Below, piece by piece: positions 31,116 to 38,681 of a DNA stretch of 50,102 bases. Source of the stretch: DASQJJ01 sp035631115 (GTDB taxonomy: Bacteria > Patescibacteriota > Microgenomatia > Levybacterales > UBA12049); the NCBI GenBank assembly GCA_035631115.1, contig DASQJJ010000079.1:1-50102 (forward strand). Direction: 5' to 3'. The notes below the pieces were generated by a model. That model was not told where the DNA came from, did no database searches, and worked only from the letters and a program-made list of their open reading frames with translations. A program made the position numbers and the translations under genes. Position 1 is the first letter of the stretch. Every line of letters starts with the position of its first letter.

Positions 31116-32042
31116 GTGAATAAGAAATTTGCATTAGGTGTTCTCGTTCTTCTTGTAGTAGGTGTTGTTGCTGGAGCACTAGCTGTTAGGCAAAACACCG
31201 AGCTTCAACAGCATGCTTCCCTTTTTAACGACCTAAATACCGCAGGAGAGATAGACAAGACGAATAATCCAGATGGTACCATGGGGCCTGCAACATGGGA
31301 GAGAAATTTTTCCAATACATTACCTGCAGCCTATTTGGGGTCTCTTAATTTTCAAGTTACGGATCCAGAGCAAGGCAAAAGACCAAGTGTTACTATTACT
31401 ACAGTTGCCTTGCCAACAGCTCATGCAACCCCAACCCTAACAGTGGTTCCTACGCATACAGAAGACACTGAAAATCATAAGCCAAGCGGTACCCCAGGTG
31501 CAGACAACAATCCAGGTGGTCCACAAGCGGTAACCGCACTTACTCTTGTAGTAACAAAAGTAGAGGTGCATTTAGCCCGTCTTGGTGTTCCTGGTGCCAA
31601 AAATCAAATAACACCAACGCATGTTACAGGAAAGCCAAGTAGTACTCCTGGACCACGAAATGACAACGGTAATGACAATCAGAATGTTGATAAATGGGAA
31701 ACACTTAACATTGGCGGTACGCAGACTGTTGATTTGGTTCAACTTGCCAAAACAAAAGCATTTGCCAGTCTTGGTCTTACTAAATTAGCAAATGGTTTTT
31801 ATACAGAAGTAAGGCTATACATAAAGACTGCTACTGCAACACTTACCAATGGGACAAAAGTTGACTTGACGATTCCTGGGAAAGCAAATATTGTTCGGGT
31901 TGTTGAGCCATTTACAATTGATTCTTCCAAAACTACAACACTCTCAATGGATTTTGATGCAGAAAATTCTGTGATTAAAGCAGGAAGCAAGTATCTTCTT
32001 AAGCCTGTTGTTGCTAAATTTAATCAAACAAATCAACAATAA
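31116..32042 (+). CDS. Membrane-anchored or secreted DUF4382-domain protein
   Basis: The 308-residue protein starts with GTG, chosen because the signal anchor follows at once (about 5-24, 'ALGVLVLLVVGVVAGALAV') and a promoter ends just upstream. A Thr/Pro/Asn-rich linker precedes a DUF4382-like domain at about 140-300 ('TALTLVVTKVEVHLARLG', 'NGFYTEVRLYIKTATATL', 'SMDFDAENSVIKAGSKYLLKPVV'). It has an extracellular location and no known reaction. The PhnB-like gene starts five bases after its stop. Confidence 0.8.
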   Translation: MNKKFALGVLVLLVVGVVAGALAVRQNTELQQHASLFNDLNTAGEIDKTNNPDGTMGPATWERNFSNTLPAAYLGSLNFQVTDPEQGKRPSVTITTVALPTAHATPTLTVVPTHTEDTENHKPSGTPGADNNPGGPQAVTALTLVVTKVEVHLARLGVPGAKNQITPTHVTGKPSSTPGPRNDNGNDNQNVDKWETLNIGGTQTVDLVQLAKTKAFASLGLTKLANGFYTEVRLYIKTATATLTNGTKVDLTIPGKANIVRVVEPFTIDSSKTTTLSMDFDAENSVIKAGSKYLLKPVVAKFNQTNQQ

Positions 32043-32047
32043 TACCT

Positions 32048-32452
32048 ATGACACAACTTACACCATACCTTTCTTTTGATGGCAATTGCGCCGAGGCAAT
32101 GGAATTTTACAAATCTTGTCTTGGAGGAGAATTAGAAATAAATAAAGTAGGAGACAGTCCAATGAAAGACAAAATGCCCGATAAAAAAGATTGGGTTATG
32201 CACTCCATGCTTAAATCAGATGGTATCGTGCTTATGGCATCCGACTTAATGATGGGAGGAGAATTACATAATGGAGATAATATCACACTCACCATTAACG
32301 GAGGGTCTTTAGAGCAATTAAAAGATTTTTTTGATAAATTAGCCGTAGGAGGAAAAGTAAGACAGCCCCTGCAACCTGCATTTTTTGGAACATACGGTGA
32401 TTTAGTAGATAAATTTGGAGTCCTGTGGGCTTTTCAATCTGACGAAAAATAA
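32048..32452 (+). CDS. PhnB-like VOC-superfamily protein
   Basis: The 134-residue protein has the PhnB/glyoxalase-like pattern: 'LTPYLSFDGNCAEAMEFYKSCLGGEL' at the N-terminus, 'MHSMLKSDGIVLMASD' and the C-terminal 'GTYGDLVDKFGVLWAF'. Members fold as a paired beta-alpha-beta3 metal-binding barrel. The substrate is unknown. It belongs to the group of small cytoplasmic enzymes in 32-36 kb. Confidence 0.9.
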   Translation: MTQLTPYLSFDGNCAEAMEFYKSCLGGELEINKVGDSPMKDKMPDKKDWVMHSMLKSDGIVLMASDLMMGGELHNGDNITLTINGGSLEQLKDFFDKLAVGGKVRQPLQPAFFGTYGDLVDKFGVLWAFQSDEK

Positions 32453-32528
32453 ATTCTATTAGAAACTTAATAAATTCTTACAGTTCGCTTATCTAAATAC
32501 AATATTATTCTGGGACAATTCATGAGAA

Positions 32529-32849
32529 ATGAATTGGCATTTTTTATTTTTTCTTTTCGATGTAATAATATGGGTATTTTTTGCTGCATTTTTCCACAAG
32601 ACATGTATCTCAGAAAATCGAAAATTGAAAAATAAGCCAAAGTATAGATCGACCATTGGTATGGCATTTTTCGCAGGATTAGTATCTATTGTCCAACATG
32701 GGTTGCCCGACATAGGCCTCTCTTTTATAAGCTTTATCTATGTTGTCATGGCATGTTTGGGAGTTATTTTTTATGCCATCTCTAAGAATAGCATTCTTCA
32801 AAAAATGCATATGCAAATGGGTTCGCGTATTATGAAATCTCGAATATAA
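32529..32849 (+). CDS. Hypothetical three-helix membrane protein
   Basis: The 106-residue protein was not recognised. It has hydrophobic segments at about 4-22, 44-60 and 66-84, basic loops and a basic C-terminus. Overlapping minus-strand frames lack a recognisable product, and this strand agrees with the neighbours, so I prefer the plus frame. Start choice is uncertain. Confidence 0.5.
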   Translation: MNWHFLFFLFDVIIWVFFAAFFHKTCISENRKLKNKPKYRSTIGMAFFAGLVSIVQHGLPDIGLSFISFIYVVMACLGVIFYAISKNSILQKMHMQMGSRIMKSRI

Positions 32850-32880
32850 ATCTAGAAAAGATGAAATGAAAGGAGGTGAA

Positions 32881-32892
32881 ATGTGTCACTAA
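32881..32892 (+). CDS. Possible three-codon leader ORF (Met-Cys-His)
   Basis: ATG TGT CAC TAA lies four bases after a perfect AGGAGG (32871-32876), and its stop is 14 bases before the ATG of the next gene, which has no Shine-Dalgarno site of its own at normal spacing. It may couple or gate translation of that gene. It could be chance. Confidence 0.3.
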   Translation: MCH

Positions 32893-32906
32893 TAAGTGAT
32901 TGATAT

Positions 32907-33131
32907 ATGGCAACTGTTGTAACAGGGTCCCCTGTTGATACATCAAATAATGCAGGATTTTTTGTTGCTATGGTAATTCTACTTTTAGCTGTTATTCTTT
33001 TCATTATTTTCGGTCTACCCTACATACGGGGTGGAAGTAGTAATGGAGGAGCAACACAAGTAAATATACCAAATAGCAATGGATCTGGTACTAATACTGG
33101 TGGGAGCGCTCCGGGGGGAAAAAGTTATTAA
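32907..33131 (+). CDS. Small single-pass membrane protein with Gly/Asn-rich tail
   Basis: The 74-residue protein has one hydrophobic segment at about 16-40 ('AGFFVAMVILLLAVILFIIF') and then a flexible Gly/Ser/Asn-rich tail. No family was recognised. The nearest Shine-Dalgarno site (AGGAGGTGA at 32871) is about 28 bases upstream, in front of the three-codon ORF. Confidence 0.6.
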   Translation: MATVVTGSPVDTSNNAGFFVAMVILLLAVILFIIFGLPYIRGGSSNGGATQVNIPNSNGSGTNTGGSAPGGKSY

Positions 33132-33191
33132 TAAGTAATTTCACCACTTTTGATATACTGATTATTGTATAAGGAAAGGAGGTGAGAATAT

Positions 33192-33530
33192 ATGAAGAAA
33201 TTTTTATTGTTATACACTGCTCCAACAGAAGTACGAGAGCAAATGCAAAATGCAACTCCAGAGGAAATGAAAGAAGGTATGAATGCTTGGGTTGAGTGGT
33301 TTAAGCAAGTAGGAGACAATATAGTTGATAAAGGTATGCCACTTGGTAATGCAATGACTGTGACAAAAGAAGGCGAAATGCCAGGAAATGTTAAATTTGT
33401 TGCCTATACTGTTATCCAGGCAGAGGACTTAGACGGCGCATTAAAGGCCGCAAAAATGAGTCCACATCTTGAAAGAGAAGGTGCAACCGTTGAGGTTCAT
33501 GAAATGATGCCAATGCCAGGAATGGAATAG
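33192..33530 (+). CDS. YciI-like (DGPF-type) protein
   Basis: The 112-residue protein has the YCII-related pattern 'KKFLLLYTAPTEVREQMQNA', 'MNAWVEWFKQVGDNIVDKGMPLG' and 'AEDLDGALKAAKMSPHLEREGATVEVHEM'. This is a small ferredoxin-like fold; its enzyme activity is uncertain. A strong Shine-Dalgarno site (AGGAGGTGA) precedes the ATG. A 10-bp hairpin follows the stop. Confidence 0.85.
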   Translation: MKKFLLLYTAPTEVREQMQNATPEEMKEGMNAWVEWFKQVGDNIVDKGMPLGNAMTVTKEGEMPGNVKFVAYTVIQAEDLDGALKAAKMSPHLEREGATVEVHEMMPMPGME

Positions 33531-33558
33531 GTACCTTTCAGGCTAGAAAAAACTACAT

Positions 33559-33582
33559 GGGAGGTGCCAGGCGGTGCCTCCC
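33559..33582 (+). terminator. Strong hairpin after the YciI-like gene
   Basis: GGGAGGUGCC, loop AGGC, GGUGCCUCCC form a 10-bp stem with two G.U pairs. The T run comes only about 13 bases later, inside the next promoter, so it may act as a weak terminator or a processing and insulating hairpin. Confidence 0.45.
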
Positions 33583-33590
33583 AATTCTGC

Positions 33591-33596
33591 TATAAT
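33591..33596 (+). promoter_or_regulatory. Leaderless -10 element (TATAAT, 6 bases to ATG)
   Basis: A consensus TATAAT is followed by six T residues and the ATG at 33603. This also decides the start of the HIT gene over an upstream in-frame ATG at 33564, which would lie in the hairpin. Confidence 0.65.
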
Positions 33597-33602
33597 TTTT
33601 TT

Positions 33603-34034
33603 ATGTATAACCATAAGCCAAAGAATTACACTTGTCCATTTTGTGAATTGGCAAAAGGACGAGAGACGCCTCAAAACAAACGAGAAGATATTGTGTATCA
33701 AGATTCAGAAACAATGGTATTCTTGGCCCCTACATGGTGGGAAAATAATTCCAGTCATATTATTGTTGTTCCTAAGGAGCATGGAGAAAATATATATGAC
33801 ATTTCAGAGACGCTCTTATGCAGCGTGTATGGTGTGGTAAAAAGAGTTGCCAAGGCAACTAGAGCAATAGCAACTGGACAAGGTACATCTGTGTATCAGC
33901 ATAATGAGCCAGCTGGTGGCCAAGACGTTTGGCATTTCCATGTAAATCTCTTTTCAGAATATACAAGTGATTCTCTGAAGAAAGATAAGCGAACATATGT
34001 ACAACAGGTAAAAGAAAATCTTTCTAAAGAATAG
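33603..34034 (+). CDS. HIT-family nucleotide hydrolase or transferase
   Basis: The 143-residue product from ATG 33603 has an N-terminal CPFC pair ('YTCPFCELAKG', probable zinc site), 'SSHIIVVPKEHGENIYDI' and the histidine triad region 'PAGGQDVWHFHVNLFSEY'. HIT proteins cleave nucleotide phosphoanhydrides or phosphoramidates. It is preceded by a leaderless promoter and stands alone. Confidence 0.85.
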   Translation: MYNHKPKNYTCPFCELAKGRETPQNKREDIVYQDSETMVFLAPTWWENNSSHIIVVPKEHGENIYDISETLLCSVYGVVKRVAKATRAIATGQGTSVYQHNEPAGGQDVWHFHVNLFSEYTSDSLKKDKRTYVQQVKENLSKE

Positions 34035-34110
34035 AAATAAAAAGACATTACGGATTTATTACACTTTCCTTACACTGTTAGAATAATCTTCATCTACAAC
34101 TAAGAAAGAT

Positions 34111-34425
34111 ATGTATACAGCAAGACTATTACTTTTTCTTATAGATCTTGTCTTCGGAATTATTCAAGCCATCCTCATGGTGCGGATTGTTTTAGAATTA
34201 TTTGCAGCGAATGTATCCACGCCATTTGTAGCCTGGGTGTATGACATAAGTAATACGCTATTATTTCCTTTTCATAATATTTTTCCTTCACCAGTACTCA
34301 GAGGTGGATTTGTATTAGATATATCGGCGATAGTGGCTGTTTTGGCGTATGCATTACTCGCATATTTTGTAACCGAATTAATACGCTTTGTAAATTACCA
34401 ATCAACAAGATATTACAATAAATAA
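34111..34425 (+). CDS. YggT-family membrane protein
   Basis: The 104-residue protein has two long hydrophobic blocks. The first reads 'FLIDLVFGIIQAILMVRIVL', with 'FVAWVYDISNTLLFPFHNIFP' after it, the YggT signature region. The second ends the protein. It is an integral membrane protein of unclear role, in other bacteria linked to envelope or division functions. Spacing suggests an independent gene. Confidence 0.85.
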   Translation: MYTARLLLFLIDLVFGIIQAILMVRIVLELFAANVSTPFVAWVYDISNTLLFPFHNIFPSPVLRGGFVLDISAIVAVLAYALLAYFVTELIRFVNYQSTRYYNK

Positions 34426-34447
34426 TCTTTATCCCCTATTATATGCA

Positions 34448-34477
34448 TTGACAGGAATATGCCTTTAGGTGTATATA
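34448..34477 (+). promoter_or_regulatory. Promoter of the ArsR gene, leaderless
   Basis: TTGACA (34448-34453), an 18-base spacer and TATATA (34472-34477) are followed by six bases and the ATG at 34484. Full consensus boxes with no room for a ribosome binding site. Confidence 0.7.
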
Positions 34478-34483
34478 TAAAAT

Positions 34484-34804
34484 ATGAATCCACAGACGTT
34501 GCAAACATTAGCCCAACCAAATAGATTGGATATTGTAGAGCTTTTATATAAAGGTCCGAGATCTGTTAATGATATTGTCGACAGACTCCACCTTAATCAA
34601 CCCCAAGTAAGTAAGCACTTACGTATTCTTGCAGATGCAGGAATTGTAGAAGTAGAGCCTTTGGCGCAGCAGCGCTTTTATCGACTAAAACCTCAGCCAT
34701 TCAAAGCATTAGATGGTTGGCTTGAAAAGTATCGACAAATGTGGAATGGTAAATTTGACAAATTGGATACTGTGTTAAAAAAGGAAATGAAGAAAAGAAA
34801 ATAA
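34484..34804 (+). CDS. ArsR-family transcription regulator
   Basis: The 106-residue winged-helix protein ('TLAQPNRLDIVELLYKGPRSVNDIVDRLHLNQPQVSKHLRIL') has 'QPQVSKHLRIL' as the recognition helix. No cysteine is present, so it does not sense metal through the classical thiol site. It is followed 28 bases later by an SRPBCC/AHSA1 gene, a very common pairing in which the regulator controls the partner. Confidence 0.9.
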   Translation: MNPQTLQTLAQPNRLDIVELLYKGPRSVNDIVDRLHLNQPQVSKHLRILADAGIVEVEPLAQQRFYRLKPQPFKALDGWLEKYRQMWNGKFDKLDTVLKKEMKKRK

Positions 34805-34832
34805 GTATATACTGAGAAAGTGAGGTGAAAAT

Positions 34833-35318
34833 ATGAGTAAACATGAAACAAAAGTAACAGCGGAGCCAGGAAAACAGGAAATTTGGATAGAGCGTGAATT
34901 TGATGCACCACGGGAATTGGTTTTTAAAGTAACAACCGATCCAGAATATATTGTGCAATGGTGGGGACCAAAAGAATATACAACAACTATCGATAAAGCA
35001 GACATCAAGTCAGGCGGACAATGGCGATTTATTCATCATGCCAATGGGCAAGATTTTGGATTTCATGGTGTCTATCACGAAGTATTATCGCCAGAAAGAG
35101 TTATTGATACTTTTGAATGGGAAGGTTTACCCGAAAAAGGACATGTTATTTTAGAAACATCCAGATACGAAGAATTACCTGAGGGTCGGACTAAGCTAAA
35201 AATTCAGCAAGTATTTCAATCGGTACAAGATAGAGATGGCATGATTGCATCTGGTCAGAAAAAAGGAATGGAAGAGTCATACGAAAGAATGGATGAGATA
35301 TTGGCAAAAATAAAGTAG
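34833..35318 (+). CDS. SRPBCC/AHSA1-type START-like domain protein
   Basis: The 161-residue protein has the AHSA1-type pattern 'IEREFDAPRELVFKVTTDPEYIVQWWGPKEYT', 'GGQWRFIHHANGQDFGFHG' and the C-terminal 'GWxxSxxR-like' helix ('KKGMEESYERMDEIL'). The fold makes a hydrophobic ligand cavity; the ligand is unknown. GAGGTGA precedes the ATG. It forms an operon with the ArsR regulator. Confidence 0.9.
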   Translation: MSKHETKVTAEPGKQEIWIEREFDAPRELVFKVTTDPEYIVQWWGPKEYTTTIDKADIKSGGQWRFIHHANGQDFGFHGVYHEVLSPERVIDTFEWEGLPEKGHVILETSRYEELPEGRTKLKIQQVFQSVQDRDGMIASGQKKGMEESYERMDEILAKIK

Positions 35319-35338
35319 TGTATACTACTTTTACTATT

Positions 35339-35788
35339 ATGCAAAGTAAATCGAAGTCCGGCAGAACGAAAACAATTTTCCTTTGTGCCAGCATGAATTT
35401 CTACAAAGAGTTAGTGGAAGTTGGAGAAAAATTAGAGAAAAAAGGGTGGGAGGTTGAGCTTCCTGTTTCTGCCAAGCTTATGAAAAAGCAAAATGATTTT
35501 GAGGTTTCTCATTTTAAAGGAACATTTAGTTATCAGCAAAAAGGAGAGTTTATCCAAGCCAATTTTAAAAATATTGCTAAAGGGAATGCAATTTTAGTTA
35601 TTAATGGGGAGAAAAATGGCATACAAGGATATATTGGTGCAAATGTTCTTATGGAGATAGGTCTGTCATTTTATTTAGGAAAGAAAATTTATATTTGGAA
35701 TCCAATAGATGAGAGTGCGTCACACAAAGAAGAGCTCCTCGCATTTGGAGTTATATTCGTTAATAAAGACTTAAGTAAGATTCAGTAA
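35339..35788 (+). CDS. Nucleoside 2-deoxyribosyltransferase-like protein
   Basis: The product is 149 residues from ATG 35339; the frame extends to GTG 35318, which overlaps the previous stop and a TATACT box (35321-35326). The N-terminus 'TIFLCASMNFYKELVEVGEKLEKKGWEVELP' and 'GNAILVINGEKNGIQGYIGANVLMEIGLSFYLGKKIYIW' match the deoxyribosyltransferase/DUF4406 Rossmann-like family, in which the GxN/E segment binds the nucleoside. Function is probably nucleotide salvage or sanitation; this is inference. Confidence 0.75.
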   Translation: MQSKSKSGRTKTIFLCASMNFYKELVEVGEKLEKKGWEVELPVSAKLMKKQNDFEVSHFKGTFSYQQKGEFIQANFKNIAKGNAILVINGEKNGIQGYIGANVLMEIGLSFYLGKKIYIWNPIDESASHKEELLAFGVIFVNKDLSKIQ

Positions 35789-35789
35789 T

Positions 35790-36389
35790 ATGTTGAGCGA
35801 AGCGAAATCCACCTCTGGCGGAAGAAAATTATTCCTTTTTATGATGGTTAGTCTGGATGGATATATAGAGGGACCAAATCATGATTTGTCCTGGCATAAT
35901 GTAGACAGCGAATTTAATGATTATGCGATAGAGCAAACAAAAAATGTTGGCACCCTTCTTTTTGGACATACGACATACGATGTCATGAAAGATTATTGGC
36001 CGACAGTGAATGCGCGCGAAGATGATCCTGTCGTTGCGAATTTAATGAATACAACACCAAAGATTGTTTTTTCAAGATCATTGGAGAAAGTTGAAGAGAC
36101 AGAATACTGGAAAAATGTGAGATTAATGAAAGATGTTGTTACAGAAGAAATACAAAAATTAAAAGAGGAATCTAGCAAAGATATAGCAGTGTATGGGAGT
36201 AATAATTTATGCGTGACGCTTTTAGAAATGGGACTTCTGGATGAATTGAGAATCATGGTAAATCCTGTTGTTATTGGCAGCGGTACGCCTCTTTTTAAAG
36301 GTATAAAAAGCAAGCTTTCCTTACAGCTTCTTGGTACAAAGGAATTTAAAAATGGGAATGTTTTGTTAATATATAAGCCACAAGAGTAA
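35790..36389 (+). CDS. RibD C-terminal/dihydrofolate-reductase-like protein
   Basis: The 199-residue protein has the YyaP/YwjB-type reductase pattern: 'FMMVSLDGYIEGPNHDLSW', 'TLLFGHTTYDVMKDYWPT', 'IAVYGSNNLCVTLLEMGLLDELRIMVNPVVIGSGTPLF'. It would use NADPH; the substrate is unknown. The first 12 residues (MLSEAKSTSGGR) lie where family members usually begin directly with the first beta strand. Their DNA (GAGCGAAGCGAAATCC..CTCTGGCGG) resembles a worn dispersed palindrome, so the natural start may have been moved by repeat insertion. Confidence 0.85.
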   Translation: MLSEAKSTSGGRKLFLFMMVSLDGYIEGPNHDLSWHNVDSEFNDYAIEQTKNVGTLLFGHTTYDVMKDYWPTVNAREDDPVVANLMNTTPKIVFSRSLEKVEETEYWKNVRLMKDVVTEEIQKLKEESSKDIAVYGSNNLCVTLLEMGLLDELRIMVNPVVIGSGTPLFKGIKSKLSLQLLGTKEFKNGNVLLIYKPQE

Positions 36390-36394
36390 ATACG

Positions 36395-37258
36395 ATGGGA
36401 GTAAAAAGAATACTATTAGAAAGAATATTTGGGATTGGTCTTCTTGCAATAATTCTTTCTATTGGATTTTATTTTTTTCCCACCAAAACAAATACCATAT
36501 TTCAAACAATTCATATTCCAACTCTTACGCCAATTCCAGGGCCACAATTTAGCAGTTATCATCTCCCAACCATTGCAAAAAAAGACTACTACACAATTGC
36601 TATGGTTGGAGATTCTATGACTGCAGCGCTTGGTGTGCATGGAGGAAAATTAAGCGAGCAGCTGAATGCGATGTTTCAGTCTACATCAGGTCATCAGAGA
36701 ATTCTTATAGATAATTATGCACAAGGAGCTACTAATATTTTACAAATGAATGACCAGATGACTAAAAAAATAACTACTGGCGATGTTACTCTAGACCCTT
36801 TATTATCACGTCATGTTGATATGATTCTTATTGAATCCTACGGGTACAATCCATTGTCTCAATTTCCACGAGCTGAAGGACTACAAAAGCAAACAGATGC
36901 TTTACAGAAAATTATGACAACTCTTACCAACCATTACCCCAATACAGCGATTATTTTCGTTGCAACAATTGCTCCCAATAAAGAGACATATGCACTCGAA
37001 GAAAAAACCGGTGCATTATCCGATAGAATAGCAGAAGCAGAAGAAAGAAGTACCTTTATACAAAATCATATGAATTTTGCAAAGACTCACAACATTCCAC
37101 TCATCGATATCTATGATGCATCACTTACACCCGATGGAGATGGAAATATTCTCTATATTAGTCAGACAGATCATATTCATCCATCTTTTGCAGGAATTGA
37201 TTTTATTAATAACGAAATAGCTCACTTTATTTATGATAGTCATATACTTCCTGAGTAA
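36395..37258 (+). CDS. SGNH/GDSL-family hydrolase, membrane-anchored
   Basis: The 287-residue protein has a signal anchor at about 12-29 and an SGNH domain: block I 'AMVGDSMTAALG' with the nucleophilic Ser at about 74, block III 'ILIESYGYNPL' and block V 'TDHIHPSFAG' with the catalytic Asp/His. It acts outside the membrane, probably as an esterase or O-deacetylase on envelope polysaccharide or lipid; substrate unknown. It is six bases after the reductase-like gene. Confidence 0.85.
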   Translation: MGVKRILLERIFGIGLLAIILSIGFYFFPTKTNTIFQTIHIPTLTPIPGPQFSSYHLPTIAKKDYYTIAMVGDSMTAALGVHGGKLSEQLNAMFQSTSGHQRILIDNYAQGATNILQMNDQMTKKITTGDVTLDPLLSRHVDMILIESYGYNPLSQFPRAEGLQKQTDALQKIMTTLTNHYPNTAIIFVATIAPNKETYALEEKTGALSDRIAEAEERSTFIQNHMNFAKTHNIPLIDIYDASLTPDGDGNILYISQTDHIHPSFAGIDFINNEIAHFIYDSHILPE

Positions 37259-37316
37259 AGTGTTTTCATAGTTGACAAAGATTCCCGAGTTTCTTACTCT
37301 CAATACATACTTTAGA

Positions 37317-38558
37317 ATGAATATTTTTCGCAAACCTCAAAGCATCCAGAATATTTACCTTTTTCTTATTCTAGGAAATACCTTAGCAGCATCTTTTATT
37401 TGGGGAATAAATACCATATTTTTACTGGATGCAGGATTATCTAATTTTCAAGCATTTGCAGCTAACGCTTTTTTTACTTTGGGCCAGGTGCTTTTTGAAA
37501 TTCCCACAGGAATTGTTGCCGATAGATTTGGAAGACGAATGTCCTATTTGCTCGGTACCATTACGCTTGCAGCATCGACATTACTCTATTTATATATGTG
37601 GTATATCCATGGACCTTTCTGGGGTTGGGCAGCATCAAGTATGCTCTTAGGGCTTGGATTTACCTTTTTCTCAGGTGCACTCGAAGCATGGTTGGTCGAT
37701 GCATTACATGCAACAAATTTTACTGGAAGTCTGGATGGTGTTTTTGCAAAAGGACAAATTGTTGGAGGTGTCGCAATGTTGGCAGGGTCTTTAGGTGGAG
37801 GAATTATTGCGCAAATGACCAATCTTGGTGTGCCATATATTTTACGTGCTGGGGTTCTTGGTATTAACTTTGCGACTGCATTTTTCCTTATGAAGGATTT
37901 GGGATTTACTCCTCAAAAAACACAGCATCCATTAAAAGATATTCAGAATATTTTTTCTAACTCTGTCCAATATGGATTAAAAAATCCTCCTGTGAGATGG
38001 CTTATGATTGCAGCACCTTTTATTTCTGGGGTAAGCTTTTATATTTTTTATGCTCTACAGCCATTCCTTCTCAAATTGTATGGAAATGAAAAGGCATATG
38101 GTATAGCAGGACTTGTTGCTGCAATTGCTGCAGCAGCACAAATTGCAGGTGGATTTGCTGCTCCTCATATGCGTAAATTCTTTACAAGACGTACAACAAC
38201 AATTGTAAGTGGGGTGAGTATTGCAACAGTAATTCTTCTTGTTGTGTCTTTTGCTCATAATTTTTGGCTTGCATTGTTGCTTATCTTTATATGGGGTTTA
38301 CTCTCTGCTGCTATCTCACCAATTCGTCAAGCATTTGTAAATGGTCTTATTCCATCTGCACAACGGGCAACAGTATTGTCATTTGATTCTCTTATGGGCT
38401 CTAGCGGAGGAATTGTTATTCAGCCACTTCTTGGTAAAGTAGCAGATGTTTTTGGATACCCTGCATCATATGCGGTTTCTTCACTTTTTCAAGCAGCAGC
38501 AATTCCTTTTATTCTTCTTGCCAGAAAAGAAAAAGCAGAATCAGACCCAATAGAATAG
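37317..38558 (+). CDS. Major facilitator superfamily transporter
   Basis: The product is 413 residues from ATG 37317. A TTG at 37272 extends the frame, but that TTG is the start of a TTGACA -35 box, so I reject it. The protein has about 12 hydrophobic segments with 'LFEIPTGIVADRFGRRMSYLLG' between helices 2 and 3, the MFS loop motif. The substrate is unknown. It is followed, 37 bases after its stop, by a TPP riboswitch that belongs to the next gene, so a link with thiamine is possible but not shown for this transporter. Confidence 0.9.
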   Translation: MNIFRKPQSIQNIYLFLILGNTLAASFIWGINTIFLLDAGLSNFQAFAANAFFTLGQVLFEIPTGIVADRFGRRMSYLLGTITLAASTLLYLYMWYIHGPFWGWAASSMLLGLGFTFFSGALEAWLVDALHATNFTGSLDGVFAKGQIVGGVAMLAGSLGGGIIAQMTNLGVPYILRAGVLGINFATAFFLMKDLGFTPQKTQHPLKDIQNIFSNSVQYGLKNPPVRWLMIAAPFISGVSFYIFYALQPFLLKLYGNEKAYGIAGLVAAIAAAAQIAGGFAAPHMRKFFTRRTTTIVSGVSIATVILLVVSFAHNFWLALLLIFIWGLLSAAISPIRQAFVNGLIPSAQRATVLSFDSLMGSSGGIVIQPLLGKVADVFGYPASYAVSSLFQAAAIPFILLARKEKAESDPIE

Positions 38559-38582
38559 CTTCATTTTTCCCTTGATGCATGC

Positions 38583-38588
38583 TACAAT
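38583..38588 (+). promoter_or_regulatory. -10 element for the riboswitch transcript
   Basis: TACAAT ends seven bases before the first conserved bases of the TPP aptamer, so the transcript should begin with the riboswitch. The -35 region (TTCATT near 38560) is weak. Confidence 0.5.
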
Positions 38589-38594
38589 ACAGCC

Positions 38595-38678
38595 ACAGGG
38601 GAGCTTGATTACAGGCTGAGAGGTCCCGCCATGGCGGGACGACCCTTATAACCTGATCCGGATAATGCCGGCGTAGGA
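38595..38678 (+). promoter_or_regulatory. TPP (thiamine pyrophosphate) riboswitch
   Basis: All conserved THI-box blocks are present in order: GGGGAGC (38598), CTGAGAGG (38616-38623), ACCCTTATAACCTGATC (from 38642), then GGATAATGCCGGCGTAGG up to 38677. P5 is CCGG/CCGG around ATAATG. The variable P3a arm is an 18-bp perfect palindrome GTCCCGCCATGGCGGGAC (38623-38640). The ATG of the downstream gene follows at 38682, and the likely ribosome binding bases AGGA lie inside the aptamer's 3' strand, so TPP would block translation. I could not find a convincing P1 stem. Confidence 0.93.
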
Positions 38679-38681
38679 AAA

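Noticed and set aside
32467..32713. Minus-strand frames of 66 and 74 codons
   Set aside because: They overlap a plus-strand membrane protein frame that fits the neighbouring gene direction; no signature on the minus strand.
37272..37316. TTG start for the MFS transporter
   Set aside because: The TTG is the first part of a TTGACA promoter box; the ATG at 37317 places the first membrane helix normally.
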